Counted from the first letter of the stretch, positions 31,018 to 38,427 are shown. The stretch is DNA of 64,000 nt from Bin87 sp034428455 (GCA_034428455.1 DAOUHZ010000152.1:10342-74341), one strand, 5' to 3'. Notes: generated by a model not told the origin, from the sequence alone. Translations and numbers: made by a program.

Positions 31018-32124
31018 TCAGCGCAACTGCGGCACCTGCTCCGGCAGGTAGTGGGTCGAGCGGAACACGCTGTTGACGACAAAGCCCTGCTCATTGGGCG
31101 CGAAGTGCGGGTTGAGGTATTCCCAAACCACATCGCCGTCAGGGGTCACCTGGAAGATGCGCCCCGGCTGGCCCTCGGTGATCAGCGTGTTGCCGTTGGG
31201 CAGCCGTCGCGCGCCGGAGATGTACGCGCTAAAAAAGTTGAAGGGCGGGTTGTCCCGATACTCCCACACAATTTCATTTGTAGATGTATCCACCTCGATG
31301 ACGCGGGAGGCCGGCAGCGGGTTGAACCGGTTGTGCGACCCGTTGTCGTAGATCAAAACGTTGCCGTTGTCCAGCATCGACGGGTCGTGCTGCTGTGAAA
31401 GCGTCTCGTCGCCGATCTGCCACACGATGTCGCCGCTGGCCTTGTCGATGATTCCCACGGTGGAGATGTTGCGGAAGCTGAACATCACCCGGTCGTCGCC
31501 CAGCGGCGCCACTGTGTTCCCGTGGCTCCATTCGTCCCGAAGGTCGTTGAAGGTAACGACGTGGCGCTCCGGGTCCAGATGCTGCGCGGCGGGCCATTCC
31601 CAGACGCGGTTGCCCTTGGCATCCACCTCCACCAGGACGTCGGCCCACATGCCGGTGTACTCCTCGCGGTCTTCAGTGCCGGGCTGGCCGCCCTTGATGG
31701 TTGCCGCCTGGGCGTCGTCCATTCGCCGCACCGTCATGTAGAGGCAGCCGCCCGATTGGGTCCGCCGCGCGTCGTGGTGGTGGTACGGGTCCCGGTGCTC
31801 CCACAGGATGTTGCCGTCCCAGTCGGCTTCCAGCATGATGCCGCCCTTGAACCGCTTCATCCCGTCGAAGGTTTCCCAGCCTCCGTCATCGGGAACCTTG
31901 CCTCCGTAAAACAGGTTGCCGTTGGGCAGCAGGTAGCCGTACAGGCCCGGCGGGTAGGGCATCTGCCACTGATGGGCCACCTCGCCGTTTATGTCCAGCA
32001 GGTAGACCTCGCCGGCGCCGGACATGGGCGCATACAGCGTGTAGCCGGGGCAGGCGCGCTCCGGATCACAGGCGGTGAGGCCGGTGCGGGCCATGCGGCG
32101 GCGGGTTTGTTGATCAATGGTCAT
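31018..32124 (-). CDS. Arylsulfotransferase-like beta-propeller protein
   Basis: A 368-residue protein with repeated blades of the form G-E/D-VVWEY (HQWQMPYPPGLYGYLLPNGNL, GNILWEHRDPY, GNRVWEWPAAQHL, GDIVWQIGDE, TNEIVWEYRDNPP, GDVVWEYLNPHF). This is the pattern of the arylsulfotransferase (ASST) family. Candidate catalytic histidines are in HHHDARR, EWSHGNTVA and QQHDPSML. No signal peptide is seen, unlike periplasmic AssT, so a cytosolic enzyme or a non-enzymatic propeller is possible. It lies between mtnA and the DUF4234-like gene under the SAM riboswitch. Confidence 0.7.
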   Translation of the reverse strand: MTIDQQTRRRMARTGLTACDPERACPGYTLYAPMSGAGEVYLLDINGEVAHQWQMPYPPGLYGYLLPNGNLFYGGKVPDDGGWETFDGMKRFKGGIMLEADWDGNILWEHRDPYHHHDARRTQSGGCLYMTVRRMDDAQAATIKGGQPGTEDREEYTGMWADVLVEVDAKGNRVWEWPAAQHLDPERHVVTFNDLRDEWSHGNTVAPLGDDRVMFSFRNISTVGIIDKASGDIVWQIGDETLSQQHDPSMLDNGNVLIYDNGSHNRFNPLPASRVIEVDTSTNEIVWEYRDNPPFNFFSAYISGARRLPNGNTLITEGQPGRIFQVTPDGDVVWEYLNPHFAPNEQGFVVNSVFRSTHYLPEQVPQLR

Positions 32125-32132
32125 ATTTCACC

Positions 32133-32195
32133 GGGATTTACAGGATTGTCGGGATGGACAGGATTTCGAGATTGCCACGCTGCGCTCGCAATGAC
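32133..32195. repeat. Composite of half elements from families A and B
   Basis: Bases 32133-32166 carry gggatttacaggattgtcgg followed by gatggacaggattt, an arm of family A without its terminus. Bases 32167-32195 read cgagattgccacgctgcgct then cgcaatgac, the right half of family B. The two abut exactly. It lies in the mtnA/ASST-like spacer, suggesting one element landed in, or recombined with, the other. Confidence 0.6.
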
Positions 32196-32206
32196 AGGCT
32201 GGAGGA

Positions 32207-33250
32207 TCAGGCTGCATCGACCGCCTGTCGCAAGGATTCCGTGTACGACGGCCGGCACACCATGGTCTCGGTGACGATGCCGGCGATGTAGCGGTGCGGT
32301 GTCACGTCGAACGCCGGGTTGTAGGCCGGCGTACCCTCGGGCGCGGTGGGCGCGCCTCCGTAGCCGGTGACCTCGTGCTGCGGCCGTTCCTCGATGGCGA
32401 TGTTGTCGCCGTGGGCAATGGCCAGGTCCACAGTGCTGGTGGGCGCGGCGATGTAGAACGGGATGCCGTTCTCGTGGGCCAGCACCGCCAGCATGTAGGT
32501 GCCCACCTTGTTGGCGGTGTCACCGTTGGCGGCGATCCGGTCCGCCCCGGTGATGACGCACGACACCTCGCCCTTCTGCATCAGCACGCCCGCCGCCGAG
32601 TCGGCGATGAGCGTGGCCGGAATGCCCAACTGCTGGAACTCCCAAGAAGTGAGTCGCGCCCCCTGCAACCAGGGCCGGGTCTCGGTGTTGTAGACGTTGA
32701 AGCGGCCGCCGGCCTCCCAGCCGGCCCGGATCACGCCCAGCGCGGTGCCGAAGGCCGACGTTGCCAACGCGCCGGTGTTGCAGTGGGTCAGCACCCCCTG
32801 GCCGTCGGCCGGCATGAGCGCTCGGCCGTGCTCGCCGATGCGCCGGTTGATGGCCTCGTCCTCTTCCTGGATGCGGCGCGCCTCTGCTTCCAACCTGGGC
32901 AGGATACTGCCCGGATCCGGCTCGGCATCGGCCACCCGCATCATGCGGCGCACCGCCCACCCCAGGTTGACGGCGGTGGGCCTGGCGGCGGCGATGTGGG
33001 CCCCGGCCTGCCGCAGCGCGCCGATGAAGTGGTCCCGCTCCCGGGACTGCAACTCGGCGGCCGCCAGAACCATGGCGTAGCCGGCCGTCACGCCGATGGC
33101 GGGAGCGCCCCGCACGCGCATCTCGGTGATGGCGGCGGCGGCGGTCCGGTAGTCGGTGATGCGAACCGTAACGTGCTCGTGGGGCAGGAGCGTTTGATCC
33201 AAAAGCTCCAGCCGGCTGCCCGTCCAGTTGATGGGGCGAATTTCGTTCAT
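32207..33250 (-). CDS. mtnA: S-methyl-5-thioribose-1-phosphate isomerase
   Basis: Converts methylthioribose-1-phosphate to methylthioribulose-1-phosphate in methionine salvage. The 347-residue product has MRVRGAPAIGVTAGYA, VNLGWAV, the catalytic C157 in LTHCNTGALAT, NVYNTETRPWLQGARLT, and the catalytic D237 in ITGADRIAANGDTANKVGTY. It ends with PHRYIAGIVTE. The start MNEIRPINW (33250) matches the family; the frame stays open to 33376, but that part lies in the riboswitch terminator. First gene of the SAM operon; no other downstream salvage gene (mtnBCD) is in the window. Confidence 0.96.
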   Translation of the reverse strand: MNEIRPINWTGSRLELLDQTLLPHEHVTVRITDYRTAAAAITEMRVRGAPAIGVTAGYAMVLAAAELQSRERDHFIGALRQAGAHIAAARPTAVNLGWAVRRMMRVADAEPDPGSILPRLEAEARRIQEEDEAINRRIGEHGRALMPADGQGVLTHCNTGALATSAFGTALGVIRAGWEAGGRFNVYNTETRPWLQGARLTSWEFQQLGIPATLIADSAAGVLMQKGEVSCVITGADRIAANGDTANKVGTYMLAVLAHENGIPFYIAAPTSTVDLAIAHGDNIAIEERPQHEVTGYGGAPTAPEGTPAYNPAFDVTPHRYIAGIVTETMVCRPSYTESLRQAVDAA

Positions 33251-33334
33251 AAATGGGTCAAAGATGCGGAGTGCGTCGGTGGCGCTCTGTGCTACGCTGC
33301 GTCCAGACTGGCCGACTCTGCGATCCAGACAGGC

Positions 33335-33368
33335 AAAAAATAAAGGCCCACCCACACTTGGGAGAGCC
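33335..33368 (-). terminator. Intrinsic terminator of the SAM riboswitch expression platform
   Basis: On the - strand GGCTCTCCCA, loop AGTG, TGGGTGGGCC form a ten-position stem with one U-U mismatch and one G-U pair, followed directly by TTTATTTTTT. It begins 15 bases after the aptamer and ends 84 bases before mtnA, the right place for transcription attenuation when SAM is bound. Confidence 0.85.
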
Positions 33369-33383
33369 ACCTTCACAGTCCGC

Positions 33384-33525
33384 CCCTCATCTTTCGTCCC
33401 AATTTGGTATCAGCGCGCATCGCGTCAGACACCAGGACGCCGGATTTAGCACCTCATCCCGCGGGGTGAGCGGGGCAGGTTGCCAGGCTTCACAGGGCCG
33501 TTCCCTCCGCCTGTCTGAATAAGGG
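33384..33525 (-). promoter_or_regulatory. SAM-I (S-box) riboswitch aptamer
   Basis: Read on the - strand, the S-box core is present in order: P1 5' strand CCCTTATT (33525-33518), CAGACAGGCGGAGGGA, CGGCCCTGTGAAGCC, GGCAACC (33484-33478), and GGTGCTAAATCC (33453-33442). An extended P4 stem (CGTCC...GGGACG, with TGGT/ACCA inside) follows, then the P1 3' strand GATGAGGG (33391-33384), which pairs with CCCTTATT over all eight positions, two of them G-U. SAM binding should stabilise P1 and lead to termination at 33335-33368, lowering expression of the seven downstream genes. Class assignment is by consensus match; binding is inferred. Confidence 0.93.
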
Positions 33526-33559
33526 TTCCAGCAGCGTATGCAGTTTTTAACTGCCATTA

Positions 33560-33588
33560 ATCCTAACCTGCGGGGCCGTAAATGTCAA
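33560..33588 (-). promoter_or_regulatory. Sigma-70 promoter of the SAM-cycle operon
   Basis: On the - strand a perfect TTGACA (33588-33583) and TAGGAT (33565-33560) are separated by 17 bases. Transcription should start near 33553, about 28 bases before the S-box aptamer. The combination with aptamer and terminator makes this a convincing promoter. Confidence 0.75.
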
Positions 33589-33665
33589 GATGACGGCGAA
33601 TTTCGTCGGCCTCCAGCCCTGTCCAGGGGCCTCTAACCGAGAGCGTACCCAATCTGATTTGAACC

Positions 33666-33756
33666 GTCATTGCGAGCGGAGCGCGGCAATCTCGTTGCTT
33701 GAGGAGTCTTTCTTCAGGTAACGAGATCGCCACGTCACCGCGCTCCTCGCGATGAC
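33666..33756. repeat. Dispersed inverted-repeat element, family B, copy 3
   Basis: A 91-base copy framed by gtcattgcgagcggagcg and cgcgctcctcgcgatgac, with CAATCTCGTT and AACGAGATCGCC inside. The GCGTACCC flank lies about 20 bases outside on the left. It is in the 610-base gap between mtnA and the PPOX-like gene; that gap also holds the SAM riboswitch, its promoter and terminator, and I see no gene in the remainder. Confidence 0.85.
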
Positions 33757-33860
33757 AAACCAGGTGCGCGTGAAGCCCATTCACGGTAGCGCGTGACGGC
33801 CAAATCCGCTATTCTGTGCGCCATCATCAACGGAACCGAACGCCGGGAGGGCCTGAGACT

Positions 33861-34454
33861 ATGACAACCACCGCTGCCCCAACAACCGACGACCTCTGCA
33901 CCATCGAACAGCAGGCGAGCCGTTTCAACGACCAGTTCGGCGAGATGAGCCCTAGAGCCAAGATCAAGGTCAAGGGTGAAATGTCCGACTTCGTGCAGAA
34001 GTTCATCGCCGCTTCGCCTTTCGTCGTCATGGCCTCGTCCGACCCGGACGGCAACTGCGATGCCTCTCCCAAGGGCGGCAGGCCCGGCTTCGTCAAGGTC
34101 ATCGACAGCACCCGGCTCCTGTTCCCCGACGTCGCCGGCAACCGCCTGTTTCAGTCCTACCAGAACATGGACTCCAACCCCCACGTGGGCCTGCTGTTCA
34201 TGATCCCCGGCGTCAATGACACCGTGCGGGTCAACGGCACCGTGACCATCGTCAGCAAGGAGGAACTGGAACGCCAGAAGGTCGAGCTGGAGCTCTACTG
34301 GACTGACGACAACTCCAAGCACCTCCAGGGCATCATCGTCAACGTCGAGGAATCCTACGGCCACTGCCCCCGGGCTTACAACTTCGCCAAGCTGTGGGAC
34401 ACCGACCAGATCGCCGAGAACCAGGAGAACCGCCCCATCCCGCTGCGCCCGTAG
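33861..34454 (+). CDS. Pyridoxamine 5'-phosphate oxidase-like FMN-binding protein
   Basis: A 197-residue protein of the split-barrel flavin-binding superfamily. The segment FVQKFIAASPFVVMASSDPDGNCDASPKGGRPGFVKVID is the typical PPOX-like N-terminal half (MASSDPDG then DASPKGG), followed by NPHVGLLFMIPGVNDTVRVNGTVTIV and a C-terminal HCPRAYNFAKLWD. The YGHCPRA histidine-cysteine motif occurs in a subgroup of these proteins. The start at 33861 has GGGAGG ten bases upstream and was preferred over 33816. Substrate unknown; F420- or FMN-dependent reduction of small molecules is possible. Confidence 0.82.
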   Translation: MTTTAAPTTDDLCTIEQQASRFNDQFGEMSPRAKIKVKGEMSDFVQKFIAASPFVVMASSDPDGNCDASPKGGRPGFVKVIDSTRLLFPDVAGNRLFQSYQNMDSNPHVGLLFMIPGVNDTVRVNGTVTIVSKEELERQKVELELYWTDDNSKHLQGIIVNVEESYGHCPRAYNFAKLWDTDQIAENQENRPIPLRP

Positions 34455-34481
34455 CGCGCTACACGCAGTGCCAGCATTCGT

Positions 34482-34506
34482 AGGGGCGGGTTTGAAACCC
34501 GCCCCT
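34482..34506. repeat. GGGGCG-type hairpin, family E, copy 1
   Basis: aggggcgggttt and aaacccgcccct form a perfect 12-base palindrome around a single G. It lies 28 bases after the PPOX-like gene with no T-run. Similar hairpins with a GGGGCG stem are at 36876, 50368 and 59787, each behind a gene. Confidence 0.75.
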
Positions 34507-34527
34507 GACGTTTGCACTGATTGGATT

Positions 34528-34636
34528 GTCAGAATCAGGATTTATCGGATTTGGGGATTGACAGGATTGACATGCCTTTGCCGCTGAAACGCTTCAATCC
34601 TGCTCATCCTAAAATCTTGAAAATCCTGATTCTGAC
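34528..34636. repeat. Dispersed inverted-repeat element, family A, copy 4
   Basis: The longest copy, 109 bases, with the same gtcagaatcagg/cctgattctgac termini and left arm words GGATTT, GGATTG and CAGGATTG. It ends three bases before the stop of the convergent-side site-2 protease gene (- strand), so it lies just behind that gene and behind the PPOX-like gene. Confidence 0.9.
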
Positions 34637-34639
34637 AAT

Positions 34640-35317
34640 TCAGCTCAAACCCGTGGCCAGTCGGAATACAAACAGCGCCGGTTGGATCAATATCCGCCCC
34701 AGGAAGTTGATGCCAAAGGCGTAGCTGAGGAACAGGTTTACGCCGATCAGGGCAATCAGGGGTATCCACCCGTATCGCTCGAATTGCAGGTACGACTGGT
34801 AAAGGGATCCGGGAAGCAGCCCTCCGACCACCTTGCTCCCATCCAGCGGCGGCAGCGGGATCAGGTTGAAGAATATCGCCAGGAACGCAGCGAAGCCCAG
34901 GACCTCGACGACCCCGGATATGAACCGCGTGTCCGTCACCACCGGCAGCAATTCGAAGCGGAACACCAGACCCAGCGCGAACGCCAGCACAAAGTTCGAA
35001 AGCGGGCCGGCCAGCGCCACCATCGACATCCCGAACCGCCCGTGTCGCAGATTGTACGGGTCCACCTGCACCGGCTTGGCCCAGCCGAACCCCACCACCA
35101 GCAGCAGGATGAACCCCAGCAGGTCAATATGCTTGATGGGGTTGAAGGTCAGCCGCCCCATGCGCCGCGCGGTGTCATCCCCTTCAATGTGTGAAGTCAG
35201 CGCGTGGCTGAACTCATGCACGGTGAAACCGATGATCAGGCCGATCAGCCCGATGCCGATCACCAGGACAAACGCTGCCGGGTTCTCCCGCAGCAGGTCG
35301 AGACTCTGGAGAATCAC
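34640..35317 (-). CDS. Site-2 protease family (M50) membrane metalloprotease
   Basis: An intramembrane zinc protease of 225 residues with about six hydrophobic segments. The zinc motif HEFSH is in GFTVHEFSHALTSH (residues about 32-45), and the second signature, FNLIPLPPLDGSKV, supplies the third ligand (LDG) near residue 155. The conserved NPIKHIDLLG loop is present. There is no PDZ domain, so this is the minimal group-III-like form rather than RseP. It overlaps the upstream TIM-barrel-like gene by four bases (ATGA). Substrate unknown. Confidence 0.9.
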   Translation of the reverse strand: MILQSLDLLRENPAAFVLVIGIGLIGLIIGFTVHEFSHALTSHIEGDDTARRMGRLTFNPIKHIDLLGFILLLVVGFGWAKPVQVDPYNLRHGRFGMSMVALAGPLSNFVLAFALGLVFRFELLPVVTDTRFISGVVEVLGFAAFLAIFFNLIPLPPLDGSKVVGGLLPGSLYQSYLQFERYGWIPLIALIGVNLFLSYAFGINFLGRILIQPALFVFRLATGLS

Positions 35318-36036
35318 GTAGCGGTGCTTTCCAGCCCGGTCCGACCACCGCGACGTGACACCGGCTGCGCGCGGGGCATGGCCATCAGGTCGCCCTTGAT
35401 GGCGGCGAGACCCTCCGCGCCGTGGTCGTTGGCCTCGGCGACGATGGCCACGGCCCCGGCCTGGCGCAGCGCCAGCAGCTCGTTGGCGCTGGGGCGCGGG
35501 CCGACCCGCACGAACTGGAACTTGTCGGTACGGCTGACCGCTTCCGCTACCTGCCCCAGGTCTGCGAAGGTCCAGGGTTCAGTCATCGCTGACTTGTCCA
35601 GCACCAGGAAGTCCACGGGCGCGGCGGCAAGCATACGCCAGGTGACATCGTTGGGCTCGTCCGGGATGCGCATTCCGTGGGTCATGCCCGGGCTGGCGAT
35701 GTTGATGGCGTCCACCTGAGCGCCGGGCGGAGGAGATACCATGAAATCGGCGCCCGCTTCCTGCCATCGGGCTACGCTCTCAGGCGTGAGCGGCGCGCCG
35801 CCGGCTCCCCAGATGCGGTCTCCCACCTCCGGAATGCCGTCCGGGGAAAGGCCGGGAGCCGCAATGACCAGGGCATCCGCAGCATCGCCAGCAGCAGCCA
35901 GCGCGGCCTCCATGTCGCCCGAGCAGCGGGCAATGAGCGCCATGCCGGGCAGTCGCCCGGACTGCGTTGATCCAAATCCCAAAGACGGACCGCTGCCGGC
36001 CTCAATCCGCTCTAACAGGCTGCGCAGTTGCGTCAT
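35314..36036 (-). CDS. Uncharacterised protein with TIM-barrel-like repeats
   Basis: A 240-residue protein with alternating strand and helix pattern (LPGMALIARC, ADALVIAAPG, GADFMVSPP, VDFLVLDKSA, FQFVRVGPRPSANELLALRQAGAVAIVAEAN), which suggests a TIM-barrel-like alpha/beta fold. I cannot name the family. The regularity argues for a real gene, and its four-base overlap with the protease gene and nine-base distance from the upstream Uma2 gene suggest one transcript. No cofactor motif is clear. Confidence 0.6.
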   Translation of the reverse strand: MTQLRSLLERIEAGSGPSLGFGSTQSGRLPGMALIARCSGDMEAALAAAGDAADALVIAAPGLSPDGIPEVGDRIWGAGGAPLTPESVARWQEAGADFMVSPPPGAQVDAINIASPGMTHGMRIPDEPNDVTWRMLAAAPVDFLVLDKSAMTEPWTFADLGQVAEAVSRTDKFQFVRVGPRPSANELLALRQAGAVAIVAEANDHGAEGLAAIKGDLMAMPRAQPVSRRGGRTGLESTAT

Positions 36037-36045
36037 GGCGGTACC

Positions 36046-36840
36046 CTACTCCACAGTCGGCGGCTCGATGCCATGCTGGCGCAGGATGCGTTCCAACCTC
36101 TGCCGTTCGCTCCGTTCGCGGCCCAGAGTCTGTTGGGCTTCCAGGCGCTCTCGCTCCGCCCGCTGTAACTCTCGCTCCGCCCGCTGTAACTCCTGCTCCG
36201 CCCGCTGTAGCTCTCGCTCCGCCTCTTGCCGGTTGGGGATAATGCGACCGGTGATCGGGTCGCGGAAGCGGAACCATTCCCGGCGCGCGAGGAATTCCAG
36301 TTTCAGCAACTGGCTGTACGCGACGCATTGGGAACCGTCTGGAGCGACGTCAACCGGAATGGGTTGGTATCGCCCATCTACCAGCCGGTTGCCCTGCAAT
36401 AATGGCGTCAAGTGAATTCCGTGGGGGTCGTATTGCCAATACTCCAGGACGCCCCAGCTTTCGTACAGGTTGCGTTTGAACTCCCGGTCTCGGCGGTGAG
36501 TGCTCGGCGACGTTACCTCCATGGCGAAGGTGGGAACTTCCGGCTCCAGCCACAGGAAGTAGGAATTGCGGATGTCATTGCCCACGTTGGGAATGACGTA
36601 CACGTCCGGGGCGACGAAGACCCGCGGGTTGCCCGGCTCGTAGTAGATGAACATCTGGCTGGCAACTAACGTTTCGTCATCTTCCAGCCAAGTCTCCAGG
36701 GCCGACTGCATATAGGATTGTGGTACGAAGTGTATCATTCCCTCTGGCGGCAGTACGTCGGAGGCTATGGGGTAATAAACCCCGTCGTCAGGTTCAGGGG
36801 GGCGGCCGGTGCGGGTCCGGGCGGTTCGGGGCATGCTCAT
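36046..36840 (-). CDS. Uma2 family endonuclease-like protein with coiled-coil tail
   Basis: A 264-residue protein of the Uma2 (DUF820) family, which adopts a PD-(D/E)XK nuclease fold; cellular role unknown. The core has FVAPDVYVIPNVGND, TFAMEVTSPSTHRRDREFKRNLYESWGVLEYWQYDP, the usual D and E-x-T-S residues. The C-terminal 60 residues form a coiled coil made of 7-residue repeats (ERELQRA) encoded by 21-base DNA repeats. The start at 36840 is preceded by GAGGG; the frame is open to 36906. It is one of five Uma2 genes in the window. Confidence 0.85.
   Translation of the reverse strand: MSMPRTARTRTGRPPEPDDGVYYPIASDVLPPEGMIHFVPQSYMQSALETWLEDDETLVASQMFIYYEPGNPRVFVAPDVYVIPNVGNDIRNSYFLWLEPEVPTFAMEVTSPSTHRRDREFKRNLYESWGVLEYWQYDPHGIHLTPLLQGNRLVDGRYQPIPVDVAPDGSQCVAYSQLLKLEFLARREWFRFRDPITGRIIPNRQEAERELQRAEQELQRAERELQRAERERLEAQQTLGRERSERQRLERILRQHGIEPPTVE
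36151..36224. repeat. 21-base tandem repeat inside the Uma2 gene
   Basis: tcgctccgcccgctgtaact plus c is repeated twice exactly, then once with three changes, then partly a fourth time. Each unit encodes ERELQRA-type heptads on the - strand. Such in-frame repeats can change the coiled-coil length by slippage. Confidence 0.8.
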
Positions 36841-36875
36841 TGGATTGCCCTCATTTACGGAATAGATATGGAGTG

Positions 36876-36906
36876 ATGCCGGGGCGAGCAATGTTCGCCC
36901 CGGCAT
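36876..36906. repeat. GGGGCG-type hairpin, family E, copy 2
   Basis: atgccggggcga, loop gcaatgt, tcgccccggcat: a perfect 12-base stem. On the - strand it lies 18 bases after the MBL-fold gene and just before the Uma2 gene. No T-run follows. Confidence 0.7.
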
Positions 36907-36924
36907 TGATGGTATCGGCTGCGG

Positions 36925-37797
36925 TTACAGCGGTTGCCAGACCCGCTTGCCGTCCACGCGGGCGATCTTGCCGATCTGCTTGCCCGGCGGGAAGTGTCCG
37001 GCGCAGATGGTCCAGTCCCCTTCCTCGGCGGCGTCCAGCAGCCGGGCGCGCGACGCGGCGGACTGCTCCTTGTCCGTGTCAACGCCGGCGCACCAGTTCG
37101 GCTCGCTGACCTGGGCGATGGTGTGCAGCACGTCGCCCATGACCACGCCGCGCTGGCCGTTGGAGTTGATCAGCACCACCTGGTGTCCCGGGGTGTGACC
37201 GGGAGCAGGTGCGATGGAGATCTCGTCGCTGATGGTGTGTTCCGGCTCTTCGAGGATCTGCTGGAGGCGGAGCCGGCGCAGCGGCATCACCTGGCGGTCG
37301 ATGTAGGGATACATCTGCCGCCCCTGTTCCGAGGTGAAGTAGTCGTAGTCCGGCCGCGACATGACGTACCGGGCGCGGCGGAAGTTGGGCGCGGGCATCC
37401 CACCGGAGTAGCGCAGGTTCCAGCCCACGTGGTCGCCGTGCAGGTGGGTGTGGATGATATAGTTCACCGAGTCGCTGGGGCCGACGTTGGTGTTGTTCAC
37501 GCCCACGTTGGACTCCAGGTGCGGCCGCAGCTCTTCGTAAAGGTTGCCGGTGACATTGCCGCGGTCCGGGTGCGGGCCGGGGCCCATGCCCGTGTCCACC
37601 AGGATGACGTGCTCGGAGGTGTTGAGAAGGAAGACACCGTAGTAAAGCTGGAGCTGGCCATTTTCGAGGGTGTCCTGGTAGTCCGCCCAGGCGGAGTCGG
37701 GGACGTCGGGGAACATCGCCGAGGGCTCGCGCGGCGGCGGCACCATGTCGATGACGGCGGTGACTTTAACGTTACCGATGGTTGCTTGGTCTGCCAT
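36925..37797 (-). CDS. MBL-fold metallo-hydrolase
   Basis: A 290-residue metallo-beta-lactamase fold hydrolase. The metal motif HTHLHGDHVGWN (HxHxDH) is complete, followed by the second-sphere APAPGHTPGHQVVLI histidine, GVVMGDVLHT (Asp) and ICAGHFPPGK (His). This arrangement resembles lactonase/glyoxalase-II-like members; the native substrate is unknown. It follows apt by 42 bases on the - strand. A GGGGCG hairpin lies just behind it. Confidence 0.9.
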   Translation of the reverse strand: MADQATIGNVKVTAVIDMVPPPREPSAMFPDVPDSAWADYQDTLENGQLQLYYGVFLLNTSEHVILVDTGMGPGPHPDRGNVTGNLYEELRPHLESNVGVNNTNVGPSDSVNYIIHTHLHGDHVGWNLRYSGGMPAPNFRRARYVMSRPDYDYFTSEQGRQMYPYIDRQVMPLRRLRLQQILEEPEHTISDEISIAPAPGHTPGHQVVLINSNGQRGVVMGDVLHTIAQVSEPNWCAGVDTDKEQSAASRARLLDAAEEGDWTICAGHFPPGKQIGKIARVDGKRVWQPL

Positions 37798-37839
37798 TGG
37801 GAAATTCCTCCTGAGTACGCGGCAAAAGGCACTTTGGGC

Positions 37840-38370
37840 CTATTCGTCGACTTCGAATGTGACCAGCGAGAAGAGGTCATAGTCGGCCAGGGCATCCCGT
37901 CCGCCCAGACCAATGAGTTCTATTACAACGCCGATGCCGGCGGTGGTGCCGCCGGCTTTTTCGATCAGCTTCGCCGCCGCCTGCAGGCTCCCGCCCGTCG
38001 CCACCAGGTCATCGATGATCAGCACGCGGGCTCCCGGCGGCACGTCCTCGGCGTGTACTTCCAGCGCCGCCTGTCCGTATTCCAGGCTGTACTCGTGGGA
38101 CAGCGTGGCTCCGGGAAGTTTGCCCGCCTTCCGCAGCAACACCAGCGGCAGTCCCATCCGTGTCGCCATCGGTGCGGCGAAAATGAACCCGCGGGAGTCG
38201 ACGGCTGCCAAACAGTCCACCCCGGTCTCACCGGCCAACGTCACCATTTGGTCGATGGTTTCGTTGAAAGCTTCCGGCGAGAGCAGCAGCGAGGTGATGT
38301 CCTTGAACTGCACCCCATGGATGGGGAAGTTCGGGACGTTCCGGATATGTTCGGCGAGATCGATAGGCAT
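37840..38370 (-). CDS. apt: Adenine phosphoribosyltransferase
   Basis: Salvages adenine to AMP using PRPP. From MPIDLAEHIRNVPNFP (38370) the product has 176 residues, the normal length, with GVQFKDITSLLLSPEAF, DSRGFIFAAPMATRMGLPLVLLRK, KLPGATLSHEYSLEYG and the PRPP-binding loop VLIIDDLVATGGS. The frame is open to 38424, but a promoter at 38428-38456 predicts transcription starting near 38421, leaving a short leader for the 38370 start. It could use the adenine released by the MtnP at 29419. Confidence 0.95.
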   Translation of the reverse strand: MPIDLAEHIRNVPNFPIHGVQFKDITSLLLSPEAFNETIDQMVTLAGETGVDCLAAVDSRGFIFAAPMATRMGLPLVLLRKAGKLPGATLSHEYSLEYGQAALEVHAEDVPPGARVLIIDDLVATGGSLQAAAKLIEKAGGTTAGIGVVIELIGLGGRDALADYDLFSLVTFEVDE

Positions 38371-38427
38371 GGCGATGACACTAATGCCTGCCGCTGCGTC
38401 TAGACGATCCGCAGCGAAACGCAAATT

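Noticed and set aside
33251..33376. Longer mtnA start at 33376
   Set aside because: It would begin inside the riboswitch terminator; the family N-terminus starts at 33250.
34482..34506. GGGGCG hairpins considered as ordinary intrinsic terminators
   Set aside because: The stems are strong but no T-run follows on either strand for any of the four copies, so they are listed as repeats.
38371..38424. Longer apt start at 38424
   Set aside because: The predicted transcription start is near 38421 and the known APT N-terminus begins at 38370.
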